A DNA stretch of 64,000 nt from Paracoccaceae bacterium (GTDB lineage Bacteria > Pseudomonadota > Alphaproteobacteria > Rhodobacterales > Rhodobacteraceae). Shown one piece after another: positions 36,120 through 46,105 of this stretch (positions are counted from its first letter, which is position 1; each line of letters opens with the position of its first letter). The notes under the pieces were generated by a model. It was not told the DNA's origin and did not search any database. It saw nothing but the letters and a program-made list of their open reading frames with translations. Location of the stretch: contig JASBTX010000007.1 of the NCBI GenBank assembly GCA_030148225.1, positions 124,001-188,000 of the forward strand. Direction: 5' to 3'. Made by a program: the position numbers and the translations under genes.

Positions 36120-39100
36120 TTGGAAACCTTCGGCGGCGGACGTTTGAAAATTTCGCGAAAAATGCCCGGCGTGAATGCCGAAAGCGGATTGATCGAGGTC
36201 ACCGGGTCCGAGGCCGGACCGCGCATGGCATAGTTGAACCCGACAAGGCCCTCGCGGTTACGGGTGAAAATCTGGCCCAGACCATTCAGTGCATAGATGG
36301 GCGATACCACGCCCTGAACGTCGATATTGCTGTTGGCAAAGGTATAGTACCCGTCTGCCGAGACACCCATCGAGGGGCCGATCGCACTGCTCGAGGTGAT
36401 GATGATCCCCTCGGGGGACAACCGGAACCGCGCCTGTACGTCGGAAAATCCGATCCCCTCGCCCGCGAGTTGCTGCAACAGGCCGACCACGCTGATCGCC
36501 GAAAGAAGCTCGGCCAGCACATTGGCCCCGACAACGTTGATATTCTTGATGCTGAGCGCGCCGTCGAAACTGCCGCTGCTGCCGGTGGGTTGCAATAACA
36601 ACTCCATCGTGCCTCCCCGCCCCTTGGAAAAGGCGCCGGTCGATTTGATGACGGGGCCGGCTTCGTCGCTGCGGATGCGGATCGCCGATCCCCGCGCCGT
36701 CGGCACCAGATCGCCCGTCACCCGGCCCTCGCCATTGACGAGGCCGGAAAAGCCGCCGCTGAAACCGCCCTGCTGCGTGAAATCGCCGACAAAGGCGTTC
36801 AGCGCGATCCCGTCCGATATCCTGAGTTCATTCAGCCTGAGCGTTACGGGGCCGCCTTCGTTGCTGGGGCTTGAGCCTGCGGCAACCATCCCCCGGATAT
36901 CCAGCCTGCCTGAGGGCACCTCGATCTCTACCGCGCGTCCCGGCCCCCTGCCCTTGATATTGGCCACGACATCCAGCCACCGTCCCAGCCGTACCGAGCT
37001 TAACCGCACGGCATCAAGCGACCGGTCATCGCGCAGCCCGACCGTACCCGCCGCCTTAAGACCGGCAGCGTCCAGTTCCAGCTTTGTCACCTCCGGTATC
37101 TCGGCCAGCCGCGCCTCGACGTCCAGCCTGCCAGCCACGTTCGCCCCCTTGCGCCAGCCCAGTGCCGGGATCGCCAGCACCAGATCGCGCAGCGATGATG
37201 TCAGCGCCAACCGGGGTGCCTCACCCTTGTTCAGATCGATGACGATATCGCCCTCGCCGATGCCCGCAACCGACCCTTTTGGCAGTCCGATCTGAAAGGC
37301 TTCGATGGCGCGTTCGGACAGTTCGATATGACCGACAAGCTGGCTCTTACCGGCATGGGCCGGACCGATCTTCTGGGTCCAGGTCGCGTTGACAGGCACA
37401 CCGTCCAGTGTCCCGTCCCCCGAAATGGCAATCGATGCGTTATCGGCGCGGATCGCCAGCGCTGCCGCCTCGGCCACGCGGCCCGGAATCAGCAGATCGG
37501 ATCGGACATTGCGGGCGGATGCATTGACATCAAACGACAGTTCATCAAAAGGCACCCGTTTTTTCAGTGGCAGTTTGACCACCGCGTCCACCGAGACATC
37601 GCCCGTGGCAACATCAACCGATTGCCCGGCCTTGTGCATCAGTTCCAGTGGCTTTTTGTCGATCATGCGCAGGGCCGCGGGCAGGGCACTTTCGGTCTTG
37701 ATATAGAATTCCGCCGGGCTGGGTTTGATCGTCATATCGGGTATGCGCATATACGAACCCGCCATATCCACCGGCAAACCGGGACCGGCCATGGTAAACC
37801 CGCGGTTCAGCCGCAGGGTGAAACTATTATCCTCGATCGCGACGTGACCGACGCCCTTTTCCATCGGTGGCATGAATTTCATGTAGCGCACCGAGGTATC
37901 AACGAAATCGAAATCGACCGCCGTGCGTCGCGGCGCGCCAGGCACAAGGCGGATCGCGGCATTCAGGTCCAGGATACGCCCCGACAACAGATTGGCCATG
38001 ATCCATTCGCGGGTTTTCGGGATCAGGTTCACCGGCCATATCTCGGGCAATTGCGCGACCGACAACTGATCGATGCCGGCATCCAGTGACACCCGCCAGC
38101 CATCGGCCCGGGCCTCGGCATTGCCGCTCGCCACCAGTTGGGCGTCATCCTTGACCAGCGACACCTGCCCGATCTCGACCGTGAACGGGTCGATATTCAT
38201 ACGAAAATCCAGCGCCCCAAAATCGAAACCCAGTTCGTTTTCGAACACACCGTCCGGGTTCAGGTCCAGCCCCGACAGCCTGAGTTGCCCGACAAACCGG
38301 TTTCCCGTGCCTTCGACCAACTCACTCAGATAGGCAAATCCCTGCCCCCGGATCGTCGCGAGGCGCGAGTTGAACTCGATTTCCGTCAGGTTAAGCCGCC
38401 CCTCCTGCCCGTCGAACTCAAAGCTCAGCGCACCGCTTTCAAAGGGCAGCGACGCGGTGGCCTCGGTCGGTGCGAGTTGCCCGTCTCCCAGCGCCAGTGT
38501 GCCGGACATGGTGGTCAGCGTACCGTCTTCCTGCAGCGTGGTGCGCATCTCTCCGGTTACGCGGGCATCCAGAACCGACAGCCACGCGAGCGCCTCGATC
38601 TCGTCACCGATATCCTTGGCCGAGACCTGATCCAGCACCACGCCCAGATGCGTCTCGCCCAAGACGCGCACCCGGTCGATCTGCAGGGTGATCCCCGCAG
38701 GCGCGCCCGTATCGCTTTGGAACGGTATTCTGGCATCCAGTGACAGAACATCATCGTCCTGTACAAATGTCATACCGGCATCGGCCACGGTCCATATACG
38801 GCCGGTTTTCTGATCATCGTAAATCAACGACAGGTTTTCGAAACGCACCTCATCCAGCAGGCCCAGATTGTCCTCGTCAAAGAGTTGATTGACCCCGTCC
38901 AGCAGCGCACCAACCGAGGCAAAGCTTTCATCCTCCAGCTCATCCGTCGGCACCTCGATGCCAAAGCTGCCGCCTGCCGACCGGCTGATGCGGGCGCTGC
39001 CACCCGTCACCGTCAGCGTGGTGGGCGCAAATTTACCCGTCCACAGGAATTCCGGCAAAAGCCGCGCTTCAACCTCTGACAGGACCACCACCTCGCCGCT

Positions 39101-39385
39101 GTTGCGCCGCAGGTTCAGGTTTTCGACAATCAGCGTCGGCTGAAATCCGGCCTCGAAAGACAGGCGCACGGTTTCGACCTCGACCTGCGAACCATCTGCC
39201 ATGTCTGAAAACAATATTGCCAGTTGCCGGTTGGCCCATTTCGGGCTGGTGATCGTGCCATAGTTCAGCACCCACGCCCCGGCCAGCACCAGAACCAGCA
39301 ACAGTCCACCCGTCAGCGGCAGCCACAGATGGCGGCGGCGCCGCCGTCGCCCTGCCCTCTTCTCCTGCTGGTGATCCTGCGTCAT
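36116..39385 (-). CDS. AsmA-like/DUF3971 envelope protein (YhdP/TamB superfamily)
   Basis: The 1089-residue protein has a basic N-terminus (a run of Arg), one membrane helix ([19 protein letters not shown]) and a long repetitive beta-strand region to the end, with DUF3971 and AsmA-like C-terminal parts. YhdP-like and AsmA-like proteins span the periplasm and are thought to carry phospholipids to the outer membrane. The C-terminus contains [20 protein letters not shown], typical of this group. ATG at 39385 follows AAGG by 7-8 bases and is preferred to a TTG at 39391. It is divergent from the peroxiredoxin gene by 76 bases and overlaps queA. Confidence 0.87.
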   Translation of the reverse strand: MTQDHQQEKRAGRRRRRRHLWLPLTGGLLLVLVLAGAWVLNYGTITSPKWANRQLAILFSDMADGSQVEVETVRLSFEAGFQPTLIVENLNLRRNSGEVVVLSEVEARLLPEFLWTGKFAPTTLTVTGGSARISRSAGGSFGIEVPTDELEDESFASVGALLDGVNQLFDEDNLGLLDEVRFENLSLIYDDQKTGRIWTVADAGMTFVQDDDVLSLDARIPFQSDTGAPAGITLQIDRVRVLGETHLGVVLDQVSAKDIGDEIEALAWLSVLDARVTGEMRTTLQEDGTLTTMSGTLALGDGQLAPTEATASLPFESGALSFEFDGQEGRLNLTEIEFNSRLATIRGQGFAYLSELVEGTGNRFVGQLRLSGLDLNPDGVFENELGFDFGALDFRMNIDPFTVEIGQVSLVKDDAQLVASGNAEARADGWRVSLDAGIDQLSVAQLPEIWPVNLIPKTREWIMANLLSGRILDLNAAIRLVPGAPRRTAVDFDFVDTSVRYMKFMPPMEKGVGHVAIEDNSFTLRLNRGFTMAGPGLPVDMAGSYMRIPDMTIKPSPAEFYIKTESALPAALRMIDKKPLELMHKAGQSVDVATGDVSVDAVVKLPLKKRVPFDELSFDVNASARNVRSDLLIPGRVAEAAALAIRADNASIAISGDGTLDGVPVNATWTQKIGPAHAGKSQLVGHIELSERAIEAFQIGLPKGSVAGIGEGDIVIDLNKGEAPRLALTSSLRDLVLAIPALGWRKGANVAGRLDVEARLAEIPEVTKLELDAAGLKAAGTVGLRDDRSLDAVRLSSVRLGRWLDVVANIKGRGPGRAVEIEVPSGRLDIRGMVAAGSSPSNEGGPVTLRLNELRISDGIALNAFVGDFTQQGGFSGGFSGLVNGEGRVTGDLVPTARGSAIRIRSDEAGPVIKSTGAFSKGRGGTMELLLQPTGSSGSFDGALSIKNINVVGANVLAELLSAISVVGLLQQLAGEGIGFSDVQARFRLSPEGIIITSSSAIGPSMGVSADGYYTFANSNIDVQGVVSPIYALNGLGQIFTRNREGLVGFNYAMRGPASDPVTSINPLSAFTPGIFREIFKRPPPKVSN

Positions 39386-39461
39386 CGACAAACCTTGTTT
39401 CGGGGGCCCTTTTAGCGCAATAGACGTCGGGAACCAGTCAAATCCAGCCCAGGATCATCAC

Positions 39462-39923
39462 ATGCTCGAAACCGGCCAGACCGCACCAGATTTCACCCTG
39501 CCGCGCGACGGGGGTGGCACCGTTACGTTGTCGGCGCTGCGGCCCGGGCCCGTCGTGCTCTATTTCTATCCAAAAGACGATACCTCCGGCTGCACCAAAG
39601 AGGCGATCGGCTTTACTGAGCAACTTTCCGCCTTTCACGAGGCCGGGGCTACGGTGCTGGGCGTGTCGCGCGACAGCGTGGCCAAACATGACCGTTTCCG
39701 CGACAAATACGATCTGGGTGTCACGCTGCTTTCGGATGCCGAGGGGACGGTCTGCACGGATTACGGCACATGGGTCGAAAAGAGCATGTATGGCAAAACC
39801 TATATGGGGATCGAGCGCAGCACCTTTCTGATCGATGGCACGGGGCAGATCGCGCAGAACTGGCGCAAGGTGCGCGTGCCCGGCCATGTCGATCAGGTGC
39901 TGGACGCGGTGCGCGCGTTGTGA
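39462..39923 (+). CDS. bcp: Peroxiredoxin (Bcp/PrxQ type), apparently one-Cys
   Basis: The 153-residue protein is a Bcp-type thiol peroxidase that reduces hydroperoxides in the cytoplasm. The peroxidatic cysteine is C44 in YPKDDTSGCTKEA. In E. coli Bcp the resolving Cys is five residues later (QACGL); here that position is Ile (KEAIGF), so the usual intramolecular partner is missing. A further Cys in TVCTDYG could substitute. The remaining signatures, such as KSMYGKTYMGIERSTFLID, are normal. The DUF455 gene starts at its stop codon, suggesting a shared transcript. Confidence 0.93.
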   Translation: MLETGQTAPDFTLPRDGGGTVTLSALRPGPVVLYFYPKDDTSGCTKEAIGFTEQLSAFHEAGATVLGVSRDSVAKHDRFRDKYDLGVTLLSDAEGTVCTDYGTWVEKSMYGKTYMGIERSTFLIDGTGQIAQNWRKVRVPGHVDQVLDAVRAL

Positions 39924-39925
39924 CC

Positions 39926-40777
39926 ATGCCCGCCGCGTCTGCTGGCCAAACATTGACCGGGATGGCGGTCGCGGTGCTGAACACCGCTGATCCGATGCAA
40001 AAGACAGCCCTGTCGCGCGCCTGCGCCCGGCAATGGCAGGCGGCCCGCGCCGGGGATGGCCGCATCGAAATCGGGCGGGCAACGCCGCCTGACGCCCCCG
40101 CGCGCCCGGCCAAGCCCGATCTCCTCAGCCCCCGCGACGTGCCCAAGCGGCGGCCCGGCACACCGGCGGGTCGCATCGCGCTTTTGCATGCGGTGGCCCA
40201 TATCGAGCTGAACGCGGTAGATCTGCACTGGGACCTGATCGCGCGCTTTGGCGGGCGCATCGATCTGCCGCCCGGTTTCTATGATGACTGGGTCAAGGCG
40301 GCAGATGAGGAATCCAAGCATTTCAACCTGATCTCCGATTGTCTTGCCGAGGCAGGGTCACACTATGGTGCGCTGCCTGCCCATGCCGGGATGTGGCGCG
40401 CGGCCGAAGATACGGCAAACGACTTCATGGGTCGGCTGGCTGTCGTACCCATGGTGCTGGAGGCGCGCGGCCTTGATGTCACGCCATCGATGATCTCGAT
40501 CTTTGAAAAGGCCAAAGAGTCGCAGGCAGTCGAAACGCTGAAAATCATCTACAGCGAAGAGGTGGCGCATGTCGCCTATGGCTCCAAATGGTTCCATTTC
40601 ATGTGCGGTCGTCAGAATTCGGACCCTCGCGATACCTTTCACGCGCTGGTACGCAAATATTTCCATGGCCCGCTAAAGCCCCCATTTAACGAAGAAAAAC
40701 GCGCCGAGGCCGGCATTGCCCCCGATTTCTACTGGCCGCTAGCCGACGAAATCGACATACCCGCCGCGCTGCAATAG
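39926..40777 (+). CDS. DUF455 ferritin-like domain protein
   Basis: The 283-residue protein belongs to DUF455, a ferritin-like four-helix family. Likely metal ligands lie in HAVAHIELNAVDL, DEESKHFNL and SEEVAHVAYG, giving the E...E-x-x-H pairs expected of a di-iron site. The substrate is unknown. The ATG at 39926 is listed; a GTG at 39920 would overlap the bcp stop (GTGA) and is equally plausible. Pairing with a peroxiredoxin hints at oxidative or metal homeostasis, by inference. Confidence 0.87.
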   Translation: MPAASAGQTLTGMAVAVLNTADPMQKTALSRACARQWQAARAGDGRIEIGRATPPDAPARPAKPDLLSPRDVPKRRPGTPAGRIALLHAVAHIELNAVDLHWDLIARFGGRIDLPPGFYDDWVKAADEESKHFNLISDCLAEAGSHYGALPAHAGMWRAAEDTANDFMGRLAVVPMVLEARGLDVTPSMISIFEKAKESQAVETLKIIYSEEVAHVAYGSKWFHFMCGRQNSDPRDTFHALVRKYFHGPLKPPFNEEKRAEAGIAPDFYWPLADEIDIPAALQ

Positions 40778-40954
40778 GCAGGCGGAATCTTGCGCAACAC
40801 ATGAAGCGGCTGCCGCAATGCGCTCAAATCGCTCAAAAATCTTGCATGACAGGTTGCAAAGCTCTATTGCTCTTGGGGCGCGGCTGGCACCTGCACCGGT
40901 CGCGATTCTGAACAAGGCTGCTGATACGGCTGCTGACGCGAGGGGGTGGGGTAT

Positions 40955-42283
40955 TTGTCACTGAATTTGACGCGCTGGATCGAGAGAAAGCTGCCAGAGC
41001 AGCGCCTCTTTCTCAAAACGGATGATGCAACCAGATTCGTGCGCCTCGGCTCCTATTCCCAGGCTTTCATGCTGGCCGGCGGCGCCATCATTCTCAGCTG
41101 GTCAATTCTGGCCACCGCGATCCTGCTGATGGACAGCATCAGCGCCGGATCGACCCGAGAACAGGCCGAACGTGAACAACAACTCTACGAAGACCGCCTG
41201 AACAGTCTGTCGGCCAGTCTCCGTCAACGCGCCGAAGAGGCAAGACTGGCGCAGGAGCGTTTCAACGTGGCCCTGCGCGAGGTGTCAGAAATGCAGTCGC
41301 GGCTGCTGGCCTCCGAGGATCGCCGCCGCGAGCTCAGCTCGGGTATCGAGGTGATCCAGTCCACGCTGCGCCGCACGATCAAGGAACGCGATGCCACCGA
41401 GGACAGGCTCGCCGAATTGCAGGCCGAGCTTGAGGCCGAAACCGGCAACGGCAAAACCAATGTCGGCCTTCAGCGCGAGATGGAAGGAACCATCGATTTT
41501 CTGGCCGGGCAATTGTCGGAAACCGCAGAAGAGCGTGACGCAATCGACGATTCGCGCCTGATCGCTGAACAGGAAATCGCCGAACTTAAGCGGGTGGCCA
41601 AGCTGAACCAGGCCCGTCAGGACAGGGTGCTGTCTCAGCTCGAGGACGCCGTGTCGATCTCGCTGGAACCGCTGGACAAGATGTTTGCCGTGACCGGCAT
41701 GTCAACCGATCGCATTCTCGATACCGTACGCGAGGGGTATTCCGGTCAGGGCGGACCGCTCGTGCCGGTGACGATGTCGACCAAGGGCGTGCTCGAGGAA
41801 ACGGAAAATTCGCGCGTCGGCGCGCTGTTTGAGCGGCTGGACGAATTGAACATGTACCGCATCGCCGCCGAGAACATTCCCTATACCACGCCTGTCAGGG
41901 CCGCCTATCGCCTGAGCAGCAAATTCGGCATGCGCCGCGATCCCAAGAACGGATCGACCAAGATGCATTCCGGTTGGGACATGGCTGCGCCCGCGGGAAC
42001 AGCGGTCTATGCGCCGGCCGATGGTGTCGTTATTCAGGCGGGATGGGCGGGCGCCTATGGCCGTCTGATCAAGATCCAGCATGAGTTTGGCTATGAGACA
42101 AGATTCGCTCATTTGCTGCGAATCCGCGTGAAACCCGGCCAAAGGGTCTCGCGCGGGGATAGAATCGGTGATATTGGAACCTCTGGACGTTCTACCGGCA
42201 ACCATCTTCACTACGAAGTGCGTCTCGGCGGCAAGGCCGTCAATCCCATGAGCTACATTAAGGCTGCGACAGATGTTTTCTAA
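40955..42283 (+). CDS. M23 family metallopeptidase (LytM/EnvC-like)
   Basis: The 442-residue protein has a membrane helix near the N-terminus (AFMLAGGAIILSWSILATAILL), a coiled coil (about 70-220, rich in Glu, Arg and Leu) and a C-terminal M23 endopeptidase domain. Zinc-site residues are in HSGWDMAAPAG and HLHYEV, so the domain should be catalytically competent on peptidoglycan cross-bridges. TTG at 40955 is chosen because AGGGGG lies 8 bases upstream; a GTG at 40946 abuts that site. Its end overlaps the bactofilin start by 11 bases. M23 plus bactofilin is a recurrent pair for cell-shape control. Confidence 0.88.
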   Translation: MSLNLTRWIERKLPEQRLFLKTDDATRFVRLGSYSQAFMLAGGAIILSWSILATAILLMDSISAGSTREQAEREQQLYEDRLNSLSASLRQRAEEARLAQERFNVALREVSEMQSRLLASEDRRRELSSGIEVIQSTLRRTIKERDATEDRLAELQAELEAETGNGKTNVGLQREMEGTIDFLAGQLSETAEERDAIDDSRLIAEQEIAELKRVAKLNQARQDRVLSQLEDAVSISLEPLDKMFAVTGMSTDRILDTVREGYSGQGGPLVPVTMSTKGVLEETENSRVGALFERLDELNMYRIAAENIPYTTPVRAAYRLSSKFGMRRDPKNGSTKMHSGWDMAAPAGTAVYAPADGVVIQAGWAGAYGRLIKIQHEFGYETRFAHLLRIRVKPGQRVSRGDRIGDIGTSGRSTGNHLHYEVRLGGKAVNPMSYIKAATDVF

Positions 42284-42788
42284 AAGTAGGATCAATGAAC
42301 CTGGCCCCGGTACGGGGAACGAGGATATGAACGCGGCGCCGGTCCCGCCGAAACCCAAACTGCCTGACGGGCTGCCAACCGGTGCGCCCGTGGCGAAACC
42401 CAGCGCCTCGGTCATCTCGACCGACCTCGTTGTCAAAGGTAACATCAAGACCTCTGGCGACGTGCAGGTCGAAGGTCAGATCGATGGCGATATCCGCGCC
42501 CATCTGCTGACGGTCGGCGAAGGCGCTGTAATCCGGGGCGAGGTGATTGCCGATGACGTTGTCATCAACGGCCGCATCGTGGGCCGTGTGCGGGGCCTCA
42601 AGGTACGCCTGACCGCCACCGCCCGCGTCGAAGGCGACATCATCCACAAAACCATCGCCATCGAATCCGGTGCCCATTTCGAAGGGTCGGTTCAGCGTCA
42701 GGACGATCCGCTGAATATCGGCACGAACAAGCGCGCCGAAAAGCAGCAGGCCAAGGCCGCCGCCGCAGCCCCGGCCAAGCCCGGCTAA
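42273..42788 (+). CDS. Bactofilin (polymer-forming cytoskeletal protein)
   Basis: The 171-residue protein has a Pro-rich N-terminal tail, a central bactofilin beta-helix (about 45-145; SGDVQVEGQIDGDIRA, VIRGEVIADDVVINGRIVGRVRG) and an Ala/Lys-rich C-terminal tail. Bactofilins self-assemble into filaments without nucleotide and recruit cell-wall enzymes. Co-translation with the M23 peptidase (11-base overlap) supports a joint role in localised peptidoglycan remodelling. A hairpin at 42822 marks the transcript end. Confidence 0.94.
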   Translation: MFSKSRINEPGPGTGNEDMNAAPVPPKPKLPDGLPTGAPVAKPSASVISTDLVVKGNIKTSGDVQVEGQIDGDIRAHLLTVGEGAVIRGEVIADDVVINGRIVGRVRGLKVRLTATARVEGDIIHKTIAIESGAHFEGSVQRQDDPLNIGTNKRAEKQQAKAAAAAPAKPG

Positions 42789-42821
42789 GGCAATACTCAG
42801 CCATGAATGTGGTGCGTGAAG

Positions 42822-42840
42822 CAGGGGCGGTCAGCCCCTG
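42822..42840. terminator. Hairpin between convergent bactofilin and RNase J genes
   Basis: A perfect 7-bp stem CAGGGGC/GCCCCTG with a 5-base loop is followed on the plus strand by TTGTCGTTT. It lies between the two convergent stops and could end transcription from the bactofilin side. Confidence 0.5.
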
Positions 42841-42875
42841 TTGTCGTTTCAGGCGTCATGGCAGGCGCTGCCGGC

Positions 42876-44552
42876 TCAAGGCGCGGTGGTAAAACGCGAA
42901 ATCTGCACGATGACTTCGGGCTTTTTGCCAATGTCATCCGAGGCGACGCGCCGGGCAACCTTTCGCACTTCGGCCTCGACAGCATCATCATCGGTCAGCA
43001 ACTTGTGCTTGGCCCGCGATAGCGCGTCCGACACCGCATCCTCGACCTCTTCGGCAAGGTCACGGCCACCCTCACCCGTCTCGGACAGGCCATTGACCGC
43101 CGCATAGATTTCAGCGGCATATTCATCCTCTTCATCGATCAGCACCGCAATCGCCAGCACACCGTTCAGCGCCATGCGGATGCGGTCACGTACGATACCG
43201 TCCAGCGCACCGATCTTGCGGCTGCCATCGAGATAGACGCGGCCCGTTTCGACGTAATCCACCACTTCGGGTTCCGGTCCGCTCAGATCCAGCATCGTGC
43301 CGTTGACAGCCACCGCCGCCGCCAATCCGCCCTCGCGGGCGAGACGGGCATGTTCGCGCAGATGCCGGTGCTCTCCGTGCATCGGGATCAGCATCTGGGG
43401 CCGGAAAATCCGATGCACCTCCTGCAGATCGGGCCGGTTGGCGTGGCCCGAGACATGATATTCGCCCATGCTGTCATCAATCACGTCGACGCCCATCTCG
43501 GAAAAGGCGTTCATGATCCGGATCACGCCCCGCTCATTGCCCGGGATGGTCTTGGACGAAAACAAAAAGAGATCACCCTCTTTCAGCGTCAGTCCCAGAT
43601 GTTTGCCCCGTGACAGCTGGGCCGAGGCCGCGCGGCGTTCACCCTGCGAACCGGTCACGATCAGCATCAGGTTCTCGCGCGGGATGCTGACAGCATCCTC
43701 GACATCGATCACGGGTGGGAAATCCGTCACAATGCCGGTCTCGACGCCGGTGCGCAACATTCGCTGCATCGCCCGCCCCAAGAGGCAAACCGACCGTCCC
43801 GCCGCCTGCCCGGCCTCAGCCAGTGTCTTGAGCCGCGCGATGTTCGAGGCAAAAGTCGTGGCGACGACCATCCCGGGCGCGCCGGCCACCAGATCGGTAA
43901 TTGCTGGCATGACGGTGGCTTCCGACCGGCCGGCATGGCGCGAATAGACATTGGTCGAATCACAGACCAGCGCCTTGACGCCCTGACCGGCGATTTCGGA
44001 CCAGAGATCGGGGTCAAACGGCTCGCCCAGAACGGGTGACCTGTCCAGCTTGAAATCGCCCGTATGCACCACCCGCCCGGCGGGCGTGTCGATGATCAGC
44101 CCCGCCGCTTCGGGTATGGAATGCGAGACCGGCAGGAATGACACCTCGAACGGGCCCGCCCCGGTTCGGGCCGGATAGCGTTCCACCACATGCACCGCAT
44201 CGGGGCTCAGCCCCTGTTCCTCCAGCTTGCGCTCGGCGATGCGGGCGGTGAATTTCCGGCAATAGACCGGCACCTGCAGGTTCGACCAGAACTGGCCGAT
44301 CGCGCCGATATGATCTTCATGCGCGTGGGTGATGAATATCGCCTCCAGCCGGTCGCGGCGCTCTTGCAGCCATGCCAAATCGGGAAAGATCAGATCCACC
44401 CCCGGCGATCCGTCCATATCCGGGAATGTCACCCCCAGATCCACGAGGATCAGCCGTTCCTTGCCCTTGGGACCATAGCCATAGACATAGGCGTTCATCC
44501 CGATCTCGCCTGCCCCGCCAAGGGGCAGATAAATCAATCTCTCTTTGCTCAA
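42876..44552 (-). CDS. rnj: Ribonuclease J
   Basis: RNase J is a metallo-beta-lactamase/beta-CASP nuclease with 5'-3' exo- and endonuclease activity in mRNA decay and rRNA maturation. The 558-residue protein shows HAHEDHIGA (zinc motif), SHSIPEAAGL, VVHTGDFKLD and the beta-CASP blocks, with a C-terminal domain beyond residue 450. The TTG at 44552 gives the family N-terminus MSKERLIYLPLGGAGEIGMN and begins one base after the coaX stop; an ATG at 44579 would overlap coaX by 26 bases and add nine residues. It is the last gene of the nuoN-birA-coaX run. Confidence 0.92.
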   Translation of the reverse strand: MSKERLIYLPLGGAGEIGMNAYVYGYGPKGKERLILVDLGVTFPDMDGSPGVDLIFPDLAWLQERRDRLEAIFITHAHEDHIGAIGQFWSNLQVPVYCRKFTARIAERKLEEQGLSPDAVHVVERYPARTGAGPFEVSFLPVSHSIPEAAGLIIDTPAGRVVHTGDFKLDRSPVLGEPFDPDLWSEIAGQGVKALVCDSTNVYSRHAGRSEATVMPAITDLVAGAPGMVVATTFASNIARLKTLAEAGQAAGRSVCLLGRAMQRMLRTGVETGIVTDFPPVIDVEDAVSIPRENLMLIVTGSQGERRAASAQLSRGKHLGLTLKEGDLFLFSSKTIPGNERGVIRIMNAFSEMGVDVIDDSMGEYHVSGHANRPDLQEVHRIFRPQMLIPMHGEHRHLREHARLAREGGLAAAVAVNGTMLDLSGPEPEVVDYVETGRVYLDGSRKIGALDGIVRDRIRMALNGVLAIAVLIDEEDEYAAEIYAAVNGLSETGEGGRDLAEEVEDAVSDALSRAKHKLLTDDDAVEAEVRKVARRVASDDIGKKPEVIVQISRFTTAP

Positions 44553-44553
44553 T

Positions 44554-45327
44554 TCATTCTGCTTTCTTGTTATAGTCATGGATGACGGTCAGCCCGTGCA
44601 TCGTCAGGTCGTCCTCGAACTCGTCGAACAGATCGACCGATTGTTGAAAGAGCGGTGCCAGACCGCCCGTGGAAATCACCCGCATCTTGCGGTCACGCTC
44701 GGCGCGGATGCGGTCGCAAATCTCGCGCACCAGTCCGACATACCCCCAGAACACCCCCGATTGCATGCAGGCCACCGTGTTGGTGCCGATCACCTGCTGG
44801 GGTTTTGATATATCGACATGTGGCAGCGCCGCCGCCGCCTCGTGCAGTGCCTGCAAAGACAGATTCACGCCCGGCGCAATCACCCCGCCGATATAGGCAC
44901 CATCCTTGGCCACCACGTCAAATGTAGTTGCGGTGCCGAAATCGACAAGGATCAGGTCGCCACCGTAAAGGTCATAGCCCGCCACGGTGTTGACGAGCCT
45001 GTCCGGCCCCACCGCCGTCCCCTGATCGACCCGCACATCGACCGGCAACAAGCAATCTGGCTTGCCCACGACCAGCGGGCGCGTGTTGAAATAGCGGTCG
45101 GCAAAGACGCGCAGGTTGAAGACCACGCGCGGCACGGTCGAGGATATGATCACCTCGGTGATATCGGCCTCGACCTCCTGAAAAGTCATGAGCGTCTTCA
45201 GCCAGACATAATACTGATCTGCCGTGCGCTGCGTCTCGGTCGAGGTGCGCCACGTGGCGAGGAACGTCTGCCCGTCCCAGATCGAAAAGACGGTGTTGGT
45301 GTTGCCGCAGTCAATTGCCAAAAGCAT
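44554..45327 (-). CDS. coaX: Type III pantothenate kinase
   Basis: CoaX (257 residues) phosphorylates pantothenate in the first step of coenzyme A synthesis and, unlike CoaA, is insensitive to CoA. The ASKHA-fold motifs are present: [15 protein letters not shown] (phosphate 1), DLILVDFGTATTFDVV (phosphate 2, catalytic Asp) and GGVIAPGVNLSLQAL. It starts 17 bases inside birA and is followed almost directly by RNase J, so three genes are coupled. Confidence 0.96.
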   Translation of the reverse strand: MLLAIDCGNTNTVFSIWDGQTFLATWRTSTETQRTADQYYVWLKTLMTFQEVEADITEVIISSTVPRVVFNLRVFADRYFNTRPLVVGKPDCLLPVDVRVDQGTAVGPDRLVNTVAGYDLYGGDLILVDFGTATTFDVVAKDGAYIGGVIAPGVNLSLQALHEAAAALPHVDISKPQQVIGTNTVACMQSGVFWGYVGLVREICDRIRAERDRKMRVISTGGLAPLFQQSVDLFDEFEDDLTMHGLTVIHDYNKKAE

Positions 45328-46105
45328 GTGAACCCCCCGGAAAATAGATATCCGCCGCCGGTATGGCGCGTTGCCCGGCAGCTGTCTTTAGGACAATCGC
45401 ACCTGTTCCATCAATGGTGTCGAACCGCCCCGTCACCTCGTCCTGCTCCATGCGCGCGGTGATCACCTCGCCGATGCGGGCCGCCCGGTTCAGCCACTCG
45501 GCCCGGACCGGTTCAAATCCGAAATCCCTGAACTTGGCTTCCCAATAGGCAAAGGCGGGCGCCAGCGCGTCCAGAAACTCTTCTTCGCTGACCCGGCAGC
45601 CGGTCTCGCTCAGCACGGAAACCGGTTGGTTCGCCCCGGGCGGCAGCGCCGCGTGGTCGGGACAGTCGGCAAGGTTGACGCCGATCCCGACCGCCAGATG
45701 GGATACATTACGCGCCACACCGATGCTTTCCAGCAGGATACCGGCAACCTTGCCGCCATTGATCAGCACGTCGTTGGGCCATTTCAGCGCCAGCCCGGCG
45801 GGGCGGCCCGTCACCATCGCCAGCGCATCAAAAAGCGCCAGCGCCGCCACAAAGGACCGCAGCGCCACGATGTCGGGTGTCTCGGTCGGCTGCATGACCA
45901 GCGTGGCCGCGAAATTGCCCGGCGGGTGCAGCCATGTCCGCCCGCGCCGACCGCGCGCGCCGGTCTGATCCAGCGCCAGTATCCATGTCGGCCCCGACAG
46001 GTCAGCGGCGCGGCGCGCGGCTTCGGAATTGGTGCTGTCGACCCTGTCCAGAACGATCTGCCCGACCCCGTCGGGCCAGGCCACCGGGCGCGTGCTAGTT
46101 GACAA
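45311..46105 (-). CDS. birA: Biotin--[acetyl-CoA-carboxylase] ligase
   Basis: BirA attaches biotin to the acetyl-CoA carboxylase carrier protein by way of biotinyl-AMP. The protein (about 264 residues) has the [10 protein letters not shown] nucleotide-binding loop and [19 protein letters not shown]. It lacks the N-terminal helix-turn-helix, so it is a group I ligase that cannot act as a repressor. A TTG at 46105 inside the end of nuoN is my choice; a GTG at 46084 or an upstream start at 46141 are alternatives. The location after nuoN is common in this lineage and may be historical. Confidence 0.9.
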   Translation of the reverse strand: MSTSTRPVAWPDGVGQIVLDRVDSTNSEAARRAADLSGPTWILALDQTGARGRRGRTWLHPPGNFAATLVMQPTETPDIVALRSFVAALALFDALAMVTGRPAGLALKWPNDVLINGGKVAGILLESIGVARNVSHLAVGIGVNLADCPDHAALPPGANQPVSVLSETGCRVSEEEFLDALAPAFAYWEAKFRDFGFEPVRAEWLNRAARIGEVITARMEQDEVTGRFDTIDGTGAIVLKTAAGQRAIPAADIYFPGGSHAFGN

